Source: Bacteroidia bacterium (GTDB taxonomy: Bacteria > Bacteroidota > Bacteroidia > B-17B0 > Aurantibacillaceae). Taken from it: a DNA stretch of 64,000 bases. The notes below the pieces were generated by a model. It made no database searches, was not told the DNA's origin, and saw only the letters and a program-made list of their open reading frames with translations. Positions 53,755 to 61,746 of this stretch are shown in pieces. The stretch covers positions 37,472 through 101,471 of the forward strand of contig JADLED010000256.1 of the NCBI GenBank assembly GCA_020846335.1, written 5' to 3'. A program made the translations under genes and the position numbers. The number at the start of each line of letters is the position of its first letter. Position 1 is the first letter of the stretch.

Positions 53755-53991
53755 TCAGGAATTTATTGAAACGATTTGTTTTATTTCCGGCACCGCTCTG
53801 CGAATGGTTTCTTCGATGCCCGAACGCATGGTCATGTGGCTCATGTTACAGGTTTTGCAGGCGCCAATAAGTTCTATTTTAAGCGTTTGGTCGGCTGTAA
53901 TTTCAACTACTTCCACATTTCCGCCATCGGCTTCAAGGTAAGGCCGTATGGTGTCCAGTGCTTCTTCTACTTTACGGTAAAGCGTATCCAT
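53755..53991 (-). CDS. NifU C-terminal-domain protein, Fe-S assembly
   Basis: The 78-residue product is a stand-alone NifU C-terminal (Nfu) domain with the cluster-binding motif GACKTCNMSHMTMRSGIE. It carries and transfers Fe-S clusters, a plausible need given the many clusters of the nuo operon, though it is not in that operon. Confidence 0.93.
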   Translation of the reverse strand: MDTLYRKVEEALDTIRPYLEADGGNVEVVEITADQTLKIELIGACKTCNMSHMTMRSGIEETIRRAVPEIKQIVSINS

Positions 53992-54042
53992 GTTGCTTTT
54001 AATTTGGGCAAAGATACGAGTAAAGAGGCAATATACAAGGGT

Positions 54043-55242
54043 TTAATAATAGCTCAAACTGCCCTTGTAGGAATTGATGAGCTTCCCTTTTTTGTAGTGA
54101 TTAATCTGGATTTCGGATTTGTTGGTAAAAACAAATTCGATTTTCTTTTTTAATTTGTTTTTGCTACCATACACGTTCGAACTTACCGGCAATCCTTTAT
54201 CTGAATACTCCTGAACTAAACGATAATACTGCTGCCCACGGCTGTTGTAATAATAGGCCTCACCTTTTGAAATTATTTTTTTAGCCGATTCGTATTGCGA
54301 ATAGTCGGTGCGGTTATGAATAATTGCGACACCTTTTTCATTAAAAAACCTGTAATCGAAATACGGTTCAATACTGTCGGGAACGTGGTATTTTAACACC
54401 ATTATTTCCTTTCCTTTTACAATCACATATCTTTCTGTTTCCGAAACGTACTCATTGCCATTAACTGTTCTTTTATAATACACTTCCTTGTACTCTCTTT
54501 TATGATTACCTGAATAATGTTTCACACTAATGCTTCTGCCTTTGTTGTCAAAACCCACATTGGTGCAAATGGTTGCCGTATCTTTTTTTATAAATTTTCC
54601 TTTTTCATCACACTCGTAGTTCCATGTGTATTTTAGTTTGTTGTTTTTAAAAAGCCGTGTTTGTTTTAGCTTTTTATTTTCGGCGTAATCGTATTCGTAG
54701 CGCCGCTTTGAAAATTGCTGTTCTCCTTTGATGCGAAAGTTTTCTGAAACAGTTAAAAGGCTGTCGGCGTTGTAGGCAAATTTATTTTGATACAACAATT
54801 TTCCTTTGCCTTTTACCTGCAATTGTTTTACCAGGTTTTTGCTGTAATATTCCCAGTTTTGCGCTCTTACAACATTTCCCTTTTTATCGTATTTGGTTTC
54901 TTTAACCAATCGCCCAAGTCCGTCGTATTCGAGTGTCCATCTGGTAATGCGTCTTTTCAGGCCTTGCCAGTTTGGCGAATTTTTACCAAGTTTTATTTCG
55001 GTTTGTTTTCCCAGCGCATTAAATTCATAATAACTGTGCTCGGCATTTTTTACGGTGTTCAACAAGGTCAAACTTTTTAGCGTTTTCCCTTCTGCAAAAA
55101 TTAGCATCCATGGGTATTGATTTTCAAAATAAGCGTTGGTAAACTGTGCCGGATAATAGGCCCCGGACTCCATAATGGGATTGTTTTGCGAATGAACAAA
55201 ACTAATTGCACTTATGAATGCGAGTAAGAAAATGTGTTTCAT
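54043..55242 (-). CDS. Secreted protein with YD/RHS-like repeats
   Basis: The protein has a signal peptide (MKHIFLLAFISAISFVHSQ) and a body of short beta-hairpin repeats of the type WTLEYDGLGRLVKETKYDKKGN, like YD repeats but degenerate. It has many Lys and Tyr residues. It has no shell, toxin or peptidase domain and is only 399 residues, so it is not an RHS toxin. It is probably periplasmic or surface exposed. The function is unknown. Confidence 0.72.
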   Translation of the reverse strand: MKHIFLLAFISAISFVHSQNNPIMESGAYYPAQFTNAYFENQYPWMLIFAEGKTLKSLTLLNTVKNAEHSYYEFNALGKQTEIKLGKNSPNWQGLKRRITRWTLEYDGLGRLVKETKYDKKGNVVRAQNWEYYSKNLVKQLQVKGKGKLLYQNKFAYNADSLLTVSENFRIKGEQQFSKRRYEYDYAENKKLKQTRLFKNNKLKYTWNYECDEKGKFIKKDTATICTNVGFDNKGRSISVKHYSGNHKREYKEVYYKRTVNGNEYVSETERYVIVKGKEIMVLKYHVPDSIEPYFDYRFFNEKGVAIIHNRTDYSQYESAKKIISKGEAYYYNSRGQQYYRLVQEYSDKGLPVSSNVYGSKNKLKKKIEFVFTNKSEIQINHYKKGKLINSYKGSLSYY

Positions 55243-55338
55243 GAATTATCTGTTTGTGCATTATAACGACGCTTCACTCTAAAGTTACACTGTTTTTTTA
55301 ATTTGTTTAATGCTTAAAATTTGATGTACTTTGTTTTG

Positions 55339-56079
55339 ATGGAAGACAATCTCATATTTGGTACCAGGGCTGTTTTGGAAGCCTTAAACGCGGGCAAGGA
55401 CATTGAAAAAATTCTGATTCAGAAAGGCCTTTCGAACGAATTGTACAATCAATTACGGCAGGCTTTGCGCGGACAAACCGTGCCCCTGCAATTTGTGCCG
55501 CCTGAAAAACTGCGCCGCATTACCGATAAAAACCATCAGGGTGTGGTTGCTTACTTAACCGAAATAACCTATTACAGCACCGAAGATTTGTTAAGTAATG
55601 TGTTTGAAAAAGGAAAAATTCCGCTGGTATTAATTCTTGACCGGGTGACAGATGTCCGCAATTTTGGTGCCATTGCCCGTGGAGCTGAGTGCGCAGGTGT
55701 TGATTTTATCATTATTCCTTCGCGCGGAGCTGCGCAAATAAACGGCGATGCCATTAAAACCTCGGCCGGCGCCCTGCACCGCTTAAAGGTTTGCCGCGAA
55801 GACAATTTGAAACAAACCATTGAATATTTAAAGGAAAGCGGTTTACAAATTGTATCGTGCCACGAAAAAACCAACACACTTATTTACGATGCTGATTTTA
55901 CCAAACCTACTGCGGTAATAATGGGCAGCGAAGAAAATGGCATTAGTAACGAGTATTTAAAACGCAGCGATATTCAGGTAAAAATTCCAATGGCCGGTGA
56001 GATTGCCTCTTTAAATGTTTCCGTAGCTACCGGTATTGTTTTGTTTGAAGCGGTGAAACAACGTTTAGGTGCTCGCTGA
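55339..56079 (+). CDS. rlmB: 23S rRNA (guanosine(2251)-2'-O)-methyltransferase RlmB
   Basis: The ATG at 55339 gives MEDNLIFGTRAVLEAL, the usual family start. The N-terminal substrate-binding domain is followed by a SpoU/TrmH knot with motifs DPVTDVRNFGAIARGAECAG-like (DRVTDVRNFGAIARGAE), IIPSRGAAQINGDAIKTSAGAL, MGSEENGISNEYL and IPMAGEIASLNVSVATGIVLFE. It methylates rRNA at a G in the peptidyl transferase region; assignment to RlmB over a related TrmH paralogue is likely. Confidence 0.9.
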   Translation: MEDNLIFGTRAVLEALNAGKDIEKILIQKGLSNELYNQLRQALRGQTVPLQFVPPEKLRRITDKNHQGVVAYLTEITYYSTEDLLSNVFEKGKIPLVLILDRVTDVRNFGAIARGAECAGVDFIIIPSRGAAQINGDAIKTSAGALHRLKVCREDNLKQTIEYLKESGLQIVSCHEKTNTLIYDADFTKPTAVIMGSEENGISNEYLKRSDIQVKIPMAGEIASLNVSVATGIVLFEAVKQRLGAR

Positions 56080-56243
56080 GTTAAACATTATAATACAGAA
56101 TAACATTTTTAAATAAAATTAAAAAAAGAACTTTATTTGTCCGTTCAAATGAATTTCAATTTCAATATCCATTTCCTGGTGGAATTAATTTTCTGAATTC
56201 AAAATAGGTTGAAAAGTGGCAGGTGATAGCTATTTATGAATTT

Positions 56244-56353
56244 GCGCCAGGGATGGAGTGGCCTGTTTGAGCTCCTTAATACAACCGCCTTAGATGAAAA
56301 CTCAGGGGGCGGTTGGATTAAGAGCGAGTAACGACAGCCCGCCCGGGCGCCCT
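56244..56353 (+). ncRNA. Candidate structured RNA/repeat element, GC-rich
   Basis: The 304-bp gene-free stretch after rlmB contains a 110-bp GC-rich island in an AT-rich background. An inner hairpin pairs AACCGCC with GGCGGTT, extended by TTAAT/ATTAA and GCTC/GAGC (about 56271-56334). Outer CAGGG (56248) and CCCTG (56350) could close the structure. The sequence ends CCCGCCCGGGCGCCCTGA, which resembles GC-rich intergenic elements I recognise from other Bacteroidota. Direction is unknown; plus is a guess. Confidence 0.5.
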
Positions 56354-56383
56354 GATAAATGAACTTATAAGTGTTCACTTAGT

Positions 56384-56890
56384 ATGAAAACTGACGAAAT
56401 AATTTTAAAACTGCAATTAAACACTGTTGAGGTTTTAACCTTTGTAAAAGGCATTCCTTCTGCTGATTTTAATAAACAACCTTCAGGCAAATGGAACATT
56501 TTGCAAATTCTGGAGCATGTGTACATTACCGAAAAACTGGTGGCACGTTTACTTTCTCAGCCTTCCTCACATACGTCGCAAACACCTGAACTTTTAGGAG
56601 ACGATAAATTAAAGCGTGCTGTGGTGGATTTAAGAAACCGCAAAGTGCAGGCGCCCGAATTGTTTCATCCCAAAGGAAAATTTAAAACCATTGAAGATTT
56701 TGAAAAATTATTTTCGGAAAACAGAACGGAATTAATTGCTGCTCTTGGCTCGGGTAAAATTGTGGTGGATGGCCGCATTCAGAAGCACCCGTATTTGGGA
56801 GAAATGACCATTACCGATTGGTTGTATTTTATACCACACCACACACAAAGGCACCTTGAGCAGATTAAGGACATTATTGCCGCCGATTAA
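56384..56890 (+). CDS. DinB-superfamily protein
   Basis: The 168-residue four-helix protein has the metal-binding histidine pattern of the DinB/YfiT family: LEHVYITEK near residue 46 and HHTQRHLEQIKDI near the end. Family members use a divalent metal, sometimes for thiol transfer; others are uncharacterised. The substrate is unknown. It overlaps the convergent lipoprotein gene by 4 bp. Confidence 0.88.
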   Translation: MKTDEIILKLQLNTVEVLTFVKGIPSADFNKQPSGKWNILQILEHVYITEKLVARLLSQPSSHTSQTPELLGDDKLKRAVVDLRNRKVQAPELFHPKGKFKTIEDFEKLFSENRTELIAALGSGKIVVDGRIQKHPYLGEMTITDWLYFIPHHTQRHLEQIKDIIAAD

Positions 56891-57588
56891 TTTTTGCTGC
56901 TTGCCTTTTGCAGAACTTTTAATTCTCCACTTTCTAACTGCAATTTTAAAAATGCTGTTTCTTTTTTCCACTCTTCCTCATCCGCATCCCGCGCCTGCGT
57001 TTTTGTAGTGATGCGCATTTCATTTTCGGTTAATTGTGCAGTGGTTCTTTTTTGTAAAAAGGAAGGTGGGTCGCCGGCGTTATACGACTCATCAATCACC
57101 ACATGTGTTAGGCCACCTTTGTTATTCGTGTAGGAGGCAATGATGCTGGTGCCCGAAAAAAACGGATCGGCATCAAAGCTGCTTTCGTTAATGCCCCAAA
57201 GCAATAAATGCGTGCCATCTTTCAATTCTATTTTGCCAACTTTAAAGGCCATGGCGTTTTTAATCATTCCAGGACTCAAACTATCCAGATAACCCTGATA
57301 ACGACCACTTTGTTTTAGTTTTTCAATAAACAGACACTCTCCTATACTGGCATTGAGCGTGCCCGCCAATTCTTCTTTCACGGTATCGGTTTGAAGTGTT
57401 TCGAGCAAGGGCAAATCCATTGCCTCCAGGGTATCGAGTTGGGCAATAAAAAGGCTATCGGCTGTTAATGGCAGGCTTAGATGTCTGTTGAATTCGTTCA
57501 CAAAAGCCTTTTGACTGTCGCTTGATTTGAAGCGCTTGCAGCTAACCAAAGTCGAAAGTAACATTACTAGCAATACTATTTTTTTCAT
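56887..57588 (-). CDS. Putative lipoprotein, unknown function
   Basis: The track start at 57753 overlaps the divergent Omp28-like gene. The ATG at 57588 gives MKKIVLLVMLLSTLVSCKRF, a clean lipoprotein signal with Cys17. The 233-residue remainder is mixed alpha/beta with no recognisable domain. It ends with a basic, helical tail. It is probably periplasmic. Confidence 0.75.
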   Translation of the reverse strand: MKKIVLLVMLLSTLVSCKRFKSSDSQKAFVNEFNRHLSLPLTADSLFIAQLDTLEAMDLPLLETLQTDTVKEELAGTLNASIGECLFIEKLKQSGRYQGYLDSLSPGMIKNAMAFKVGKIELKDGTHLLLWGINESSFDADPFFSGTSIIASYTNNKGGLTHVVIDESYNAGDPPSFLQKRTTAQLTENEMRITTKTQARDADEEEWKKETAFLKLQLESGELKVLQKASSKN

Positions 57589-57614
57589 GATGTCAAGGTA
57601 AGAAAACTTTAGTT

Positions 57615-57622
57615 TATTTTTG
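57615..57622 (+). promoter_or_regulatory. Bacteroidota -7 box TATTTTTG
   Basis: TATTTTTG matches TAnnTTTG exactly, about 60 bp before the ATG of the Omp28-like gene, in the space between two divergent genes. No clear -33 box was found. Confidence 0.35.
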
Positions 57623-57680
57623 TAGATAGTCCTGCACGGTTCCTCATTCAAATTTACATCACCTGCCAACAATTGCCTAC

Positions 57681-58682
57681 ATGAAAAATATTCGCCTGCA
57701 TTTATTTCTACTCGCCATGAGCTGCCTGCTATCGGCCCTGGCACAGGTTCCAAAAAAAATAATGGTGGAACACTTTACCAATACCAAATGCAGTATTTGT
57801 GCTTCGCGTAATCCCGGATTTTACAGTAACCTGAATGCACAGAGTAATGTGGTTTATCTTTCCATTCATCCCAGTTCACCTTATGTTGGTTGTTTGCTCT
57901 ATCAACAAAACCCTAGCGAGAACGATGCGCGTACCAATTTTTACGGCATTTATGGTGGCACACCACGCCTGGTATTAAACGGTTCGGTTATTTCTCCAAC
58001 AGTAAATTACAGCGACAATAGCTTGTTTACGCCCTATCAACAACAAACCTCTCCGGCTCAAATTAAAATTACTCAAACCAAATATGGCAGCGATTCTATT
58101 CGCGCAAGAGTGGTGGTAAAAACAGTGGCCACTCATTCGCTTGGTGCCTTGAATTTGTTTATTGCTCTGGCCGAAGACACTGTGTTTTATACCGGTTCTA
58201 ATGGCGAACCAAAACATTTTAATGTGTGCCGAAAAACCCTAAGCAGTACCTTGGGCTGGGCGGTTACACTTCCAGCAACCATTGGCGACTCCGTTGTTAT
58301 TAGCGTTAAGACAAGTTACAATCCTGTTTGGAATTTCAGCCGGATAAACACCCTGGCCATTTTGCAGGAGAGTAGCAACAACAATTTAGTTCAGTGCGAA
58401 AGTTACAGCACGCAACAAATTCCGATGTCGGTAGGCGAAAACACAAAAACAACACCTTTGGTATTTTATCCTAACCCGGGCAAGGGTATTTTTCAATTTG
58501 AAGCGCCTTTTCCATCGCGTATCGAAATAAAAAATTATTTAGGTCAAATTGTTTTGGTAAAAGAAAGTGTTTTTGGTGCCAATGTGCTTGATTTAAGTGA
58601 TTACTCAAATAGTCTCTACATTGCCACTTTGCAGGTTGATGGAAGGGTGATTGCAACTACAAAGCTGGTGCTTGCTAAATAG
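57681..58682 (+). CDS. Omp28-related, T9SS-sorted protein with CxxC motif
   Basis: The protein has a signal peptide (MKNIRLHLFLLAMSCLLSALAQ), a thioredoxin-like or Omp28-type region with EHFTNTKCSICASRNPGFY near residues 30-50, and a T9SS type A sorting domain in the last 75 residues (VFYPNPGKGIFQFE, IKNYLGQIV, YIATLQVDGRVIATTKL). Omp28-like proteins of Bacteroidota are surface proteins, some with redox-like CxxC. It is exported by the T9SS. The function is unknown. Confidence 0.87.
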   Translation: MKNIRLHLFLLAMSCLLSALAQVPKKIMVEHFTNTKCSICASRNPGFYSNLNAQSNVVYLSIHPSSPYVGCLLYQQNPSENDARTNFYGIYGGTPRLVLNGSVISPTVNYSDNSLFTPYQQQTSPAQIKITQTKYGSDSIRARVVVKTVATHSLGALNLFIALAEDTVFYTGSNGEPKHFNVCRKTLSSTLGWAVTLPATIGDSVVISVKTSYNPVWNFSRINTLAILQESSNNNLVQCESYSTQQIPMSVGENTKTTPLVFYPNPGKGIFQFEAPFPSRIEIKNYLGQIVLVKESVFGANVLDLSDYSNSLYIATLQVDGRVIATTKLVLAK

Positions 58683-58688
58683 CCACTT

Positions 58689-59135
58689 TTATTCCGGTTT
58701 AATCTGCAGTTCCTGTTTTGGCACAAGCGAATCGCGCAACACTTCAAGTTTCACACGGGTTAGGCCCTGCAATACAAAATTAAGTTGTTTGGCACCGCGC
58801 TTTGTTAAATCAATGCTTCGTTTTGAATTTTTAGGAAGGCGGTCGTTTATTTTTACAACAATAACACTGTCGTTTTTTAGATTGGTGACTCTAACACGGG
58901 TTCCAAATTTCAGCGTTTTGTGTGCGGCTGTTAAACTGTCGTGTCTGAAAATTTCACCGTTACTGCATTTGCGGCCTTCAAAGGCTCTGGCATAAAAGCT
59001 GGCAATGCCGGTGTCGGGTTTTAGGGCAATGGTAATGATGGTATCGGGTTTAAGGGTGCTTGTACCACTGGTGTCGGTTTGCGATGTGGCGCCAATGTAA
59101 AGCCAGATAAATAATATGGTGAGTATAAATCGCAG
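58689..59135 (-). CDS. RlpA-like lytic transglycosylase, apparent CTG start
   Basis: This gene is absent from the ORF track because no ATG, GTG or TTG opens its frame. An in-frame TAG lies two codons before a CTG at 59135. From that CTG the product is 148 residues and begins with a good signal peptide, MRFILTILFIWLYIGATSQ. The mature part has the double-psi beta-barrel motifs of RlpA: GIASFYARAFEGRKCSNGEIF, LTAAHKTLKFGTRVRVTNL, VKINDRLPKNSKRSIDLTKRGA. RlpA cleaves denuded peptidoglycan. It ends 6 bp from the convergent Omp28-like gene. Function assignment is firm; the start codon is an inference. Confidence 0.85.
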   Translation of the reverse strand: MRFILTILFIWLYIGATSQTDTSGTSTLKPDTIITIALKPDTGIASFYARAFEGRKCSNGEIFRHDSLTAAHKTLKFGTRVRVTNLKNDSVIVVKINDRLPKNSKRSIDLTKRGAKQLNFVLQGLTRVKLEVLRDSLVPKQELQIKPE

Positions 59136-59182
59136 AGGCTAAATATAAAAATTTTCTTTTAGTTTTATCTTTCACAAATTGC

Positions 59183-59830
59183 TTGCCTGAATTGAAATCA
59201 AAATCTGTTATACGACTTACATTAATTATCTGCCTTGTTTTTTTTAGCGGCCTGATGATTAATCTCAGCCTTCCGTATTTGTCCGGCAGAATTGATGTGG
59301 CGTTTTTGTTAACCAAACAGGGCATCATTCATATTAAGCATTGGCGCTATGCATTTTATTTGCATGTGTTTTTAAGCATTTTCACTCTGACTGCGGGTTT
59401 TACTCAGTTTTCGGGTTACGTTGTTCGTAAGTACAAAAAATTACACCGTGCACTTGGCTACTTGTATGTGTGCGATGTTTTGTTTTTGGCTGGCCCTTCG
59501 GCTTTAATTATGGGCTTTTACGCCAATGGCCATGGTCCGGCAAAACTAAGTTTTGTGTTGTTGGCTGTTTTGTGGATGCTGTTTACTTTTTTGGCTTTGC
59601 ACCAAGCCAGGCAAAAACAATTTACGCAACACCGCAACTGGATGATAAGAAGTTATGCCCTGACATTATCAGCAATCAGTTTAAGGCTACTGGCTTATTT
59701 TTTGCCAAAATTCTTTATAATGGATGGTGTAACGGAATACACGCTAATTGCCTGGCTCAGTTGGACAGTTAATCTGTTAATTGCCGAAATAATTATCTAT
59801 TTGAATGCTAAAAAGGATTTAATTTTTTGA
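59183..59830 (+). CDS. DUF2306-family membrane protein
   Basis: The 215-residue protein has about seven hydrophobic segments and the motif HRALGYLYV, with paired His (HRNWMIRSYALTLSAISLRL), seen in DUF2306 proteins, a family of predicted heme- or quinone-linked membrane proteins of unknown function. Both possible starts are TTG (59183 and 59192); no ATG fits. It is divergent from rlpA. Confidence 0.75.
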   Translation: MPELKSKSVIRLTLIICLVFFSGLMINLSLPYLSGRIDVAFLLTKQGIIHIKHWRYAFYLHVFLSIFTLTAGFTQFSGYVVRKYKKLHRALGYLYVCDVLFLAGPSALIMGFYANGHGPAKLSFVLLAVLWMLFTFLALHQARQKQFTQHRNWMIRSYALTLSAISLRLLAYFLPKFFIMDGVTEYTLIAWLSWTVNLLIAEIIIYLNAKKDLIF

Positions 59831-60964
59831 GCTTGCCAGCTCCTCCTTGCTTTCGCGAATTACTTCGTTGTTAGTGTTCAGCACTAAAATTTCTTTACCT
59901 GTTTCGGTATTGGAAATAATTTTGTTGTTGGCGTAGCCTGCTTCGGCAGGATTTTTTTCCCATTCGGTTTTATAGCTTGTAACGTTAATTTTAAAATCGC
60001 TGCCAATGGCGCAACTCTTTCGTTCGAGGGGAGAACAAAAACAGGAAATGACTTCGTTTGAGATGGTTTTTCCTAAAGTATCGTAGGTGATTACGTATGT
60101 GGTCACCGGATTGAGTGTGTCGGCAATTACATCAAACATTTTGTAAAGTACGGCATGGCCATTTGTAATTTTAAATTTACCCAGCACCATGTAGGAGTTA
60201 CTTACATCCCGCGAAAATTCGGACTTTAACATGCCCGGAATAAATGAGGCATAATCGTAATCGAAAGAAATTTCATGATTATAGGCGGCCACCGAATCCA
60301 CTGGAATTTCAAATGGTAAATTTAAATCGGGAAGAAATTTGAGATAGGAGGCAAAAAGTTTCCGCGTGAATACTTCCTCATCGCCGAAGTTAGCCACTAC
60401 CAATGCCTGAAAACCCTGCTTGTCCTTTACAAAATCGAACATAGGTTCCTTCATTATTTTATCCTTATTTATAAATCCATAAAAAAACGCTTCGTTCAAA
60501 TTGGCAAGGCAGTTTGCAGTATCTTTTTTTGCAGCGGCAATTAAGGCAGAATTAAATGCAACTTCTTCTATTTGCCCTCCGGCATACAAGGCACTGTTAT
60601 TAGCGCTATCGGCCATTAAATAATTGTTGGATTTAAGATAGGCATCAAACAAAAACAAATAACTTTTGCTATCGGGGTAAAAATAAATGGCTTCTTTAAA
60701 ATACTCTACGCTGGTCTCAGGTTGATTTTTATTGGCCAGCAAATCCAATCCCAACATAAACATTTTTCTGCTTTCCGATTTTTGCATATTATCAGCCACC
60801 GTTAGCGCCTTTTCAATCGAATCACGATTAAAAAGATTATTGCTGTTTAAAACATAAGGCACCTTGTGTTTGGGCATTTCGGCCGATGTTTCGGGTTTGC
60901 TTCCTGAACATGCTGCCAGAAAAAATAGTGCCAAAAAGCAAAAAAATAACTGCTGTTTTTTCAT
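59819..60964 (-). CDS. Lipoprotein with TPR-like N-terminal region
   Basis: The signal peptide ends in a lipobox-like LFFLAACSG (Cys19). Residues 35-190 are helical repeats of TPR type (MFMLGLDLLANKNQPETSVEYFKEAIYFYPDSKSYLFLFDAYLK). The last 180 residues are beta-rich and not recognised. It is likely an outer- or inner-membrane lipoprotein scaffold. It overlaps the convergent DUF2306 gene by 12 bp. The function is unknown. Confidence 0.78.
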   Translation of the reverse strand: MKKQQLFFCFLALFFLAACSGSKPETSAEMPKHKVPYVLNSNNLFNRDSIEKALTVADNMQKSESRKMFMLGLDLLANKNQPETSVEYFKEAIYFYPDSKSYLFLFDAYLKSNNYLMADSANNSALYAGGQIEEVAFNSALIAAAKKDTANCLANLNEAFFYGFINKDKIMKEPMFDFVKDKQGFQALVVANFGDEEVFTRKLFASYLKFLPDLNLPFEIPVDSVAAYNHEISFDYDYASFIPGMLKSEFSRDVSNSYMVLGKFKITNGHAVLYKMFDVIADTLNPVTTYVITYDTLGKTISNEVISCFCSPLERKSCAIGSDFKINVTSYKTEWEKNPAEAGYANNKIISNTETGKEILVLNTNNEVIRESKEELASSKN

Positions 60965-60975
60965 TCTGCTGTTGT

Positions 60976-61746
60976 TTAATTTTTAGCGGTTGAACTCCCA
61001 AACAATTTGTTTTTAATTTTTACTGCCGGGTTATAAATCCAGGCCAGAAATTGTTTAACCGGTTGATCCGATTTTACGTGCCAATCGGTGGTGCGGGGTT
61101 TTTCGATGTGATGTTGGTGAGGCATGTAAGCATACGCGGCAATAGAAGTACGGAAAACACCCTCCGGAAAATTAGTAATGTTGTAGCCATGCAAAGTGTA
61201 GTTGTTGGTAAGCTGAATTACAAGGCGGTTAAACGGCACCTCCACGTCCTTTTTTTCGCCGGTTCTTAAATCCTGCAAACACAGGTGGCCACCATATTCC
61301 GGTTTCCAGTTTTTGTTTAAGTAAAGCAACAGGTTTAATGAGCGGTACCAGTTTTTATTTATCGGGTGATAATTAAAATCGAGGTGCATGTCTAAAAAAC
61401 TTTTCTTTTTACCCTGATGGATGCCGCCACCATGAAACGCCTTATCCACAAACACATCCAGATTGGTAATGTGTTTTAAAAAATCTTCGAAATCTTTGGA
61501 TATTAAATCATTGTGTAACTCCTCAAACAAGGGTGAAATTTCCTTTATTTTGGATTTTTCAAACTTGTTGGCAGCAAAAACGTAATCGCGGCTTTTGGTG
61601 CTAATTTCCGGTATCTCGTTATACAAACGGTTAATTTTTTCTTCGTCGCAGATATTATCCAGCACAAGGTGCGGAAAGGGTTTGGCAAGTAAAAAATCCA
61701 ACCGGTATTTATCTCTGTTATTTTTTAGTTCTTCAAAAAGAATCAT
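60976..61746 (-). CDS. 2OG-Fe(II) oxygenase family protein
   Basis: The 256-residue protein has the jelly-roll iron-binding triad: His and Asp in DMHLDFNYH, distal His in YTLHGYNIT and the 2-oxoglutarate Arg in GVFRTSIAAYAY. This group hydroxylates small molecules or protein side chains. It is translationally coupled with the glycosyltransferase upstream (4-bp overlap), which suggests a role in modification of a glycan or cell-surface product. The substrate is unknown. Confidence 0.85.
   Translation of the reverse strand: MILFEELKNNRDKYRLDFLLAKPFPHLVLDNICDEEKINRLYNEIPEISTKSRDYVFAANKFEKSKIKEISPLFEELHNDLISKDFEDFLKHITNLDVFVDKAFHGGGIHQGKKKSFLDMHLDFNYHPINKNWYRSLNLLLYLNKNWKPEYGGHLCLQDLRTGEKKDVEVPFNRLVIQLTNNYTLHGYNITNFPEGVFRTSIAAYAYMPHQHHIEKPRTTDWHVKSDQPVKQFLAWIYNPAVKIKNKLFGSSTAKN

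Noticed and set aside
54043-55242. RHS toxin or contact-dependent inhibition gene
   Set aside because: YD-like repeats are few and degenerate, the length is 399 residues, and there is no RHS core, toxin tip or immunity gene.
58651-58995. 114-aa plus-strand ORF after the Omp28-like gene
   Set aside because: It overlaps the Omp28 3' end in another frame and the RlpA homologue on the minus strand; no family resemblance.
59050-59328. 92-aa minus-strand ORF over the rlpA-DUF2306 space
   Set aside because: It is a shadow of DUF2306 and rlpA in another frame; the RlpA frame is the one with family motifs.
59819-61746. Polysaccharide biosynthesis island
   Set aside because: Only one glycosyltransferase is present and there are no sugar nucleotide, flippase or polymerase genes.
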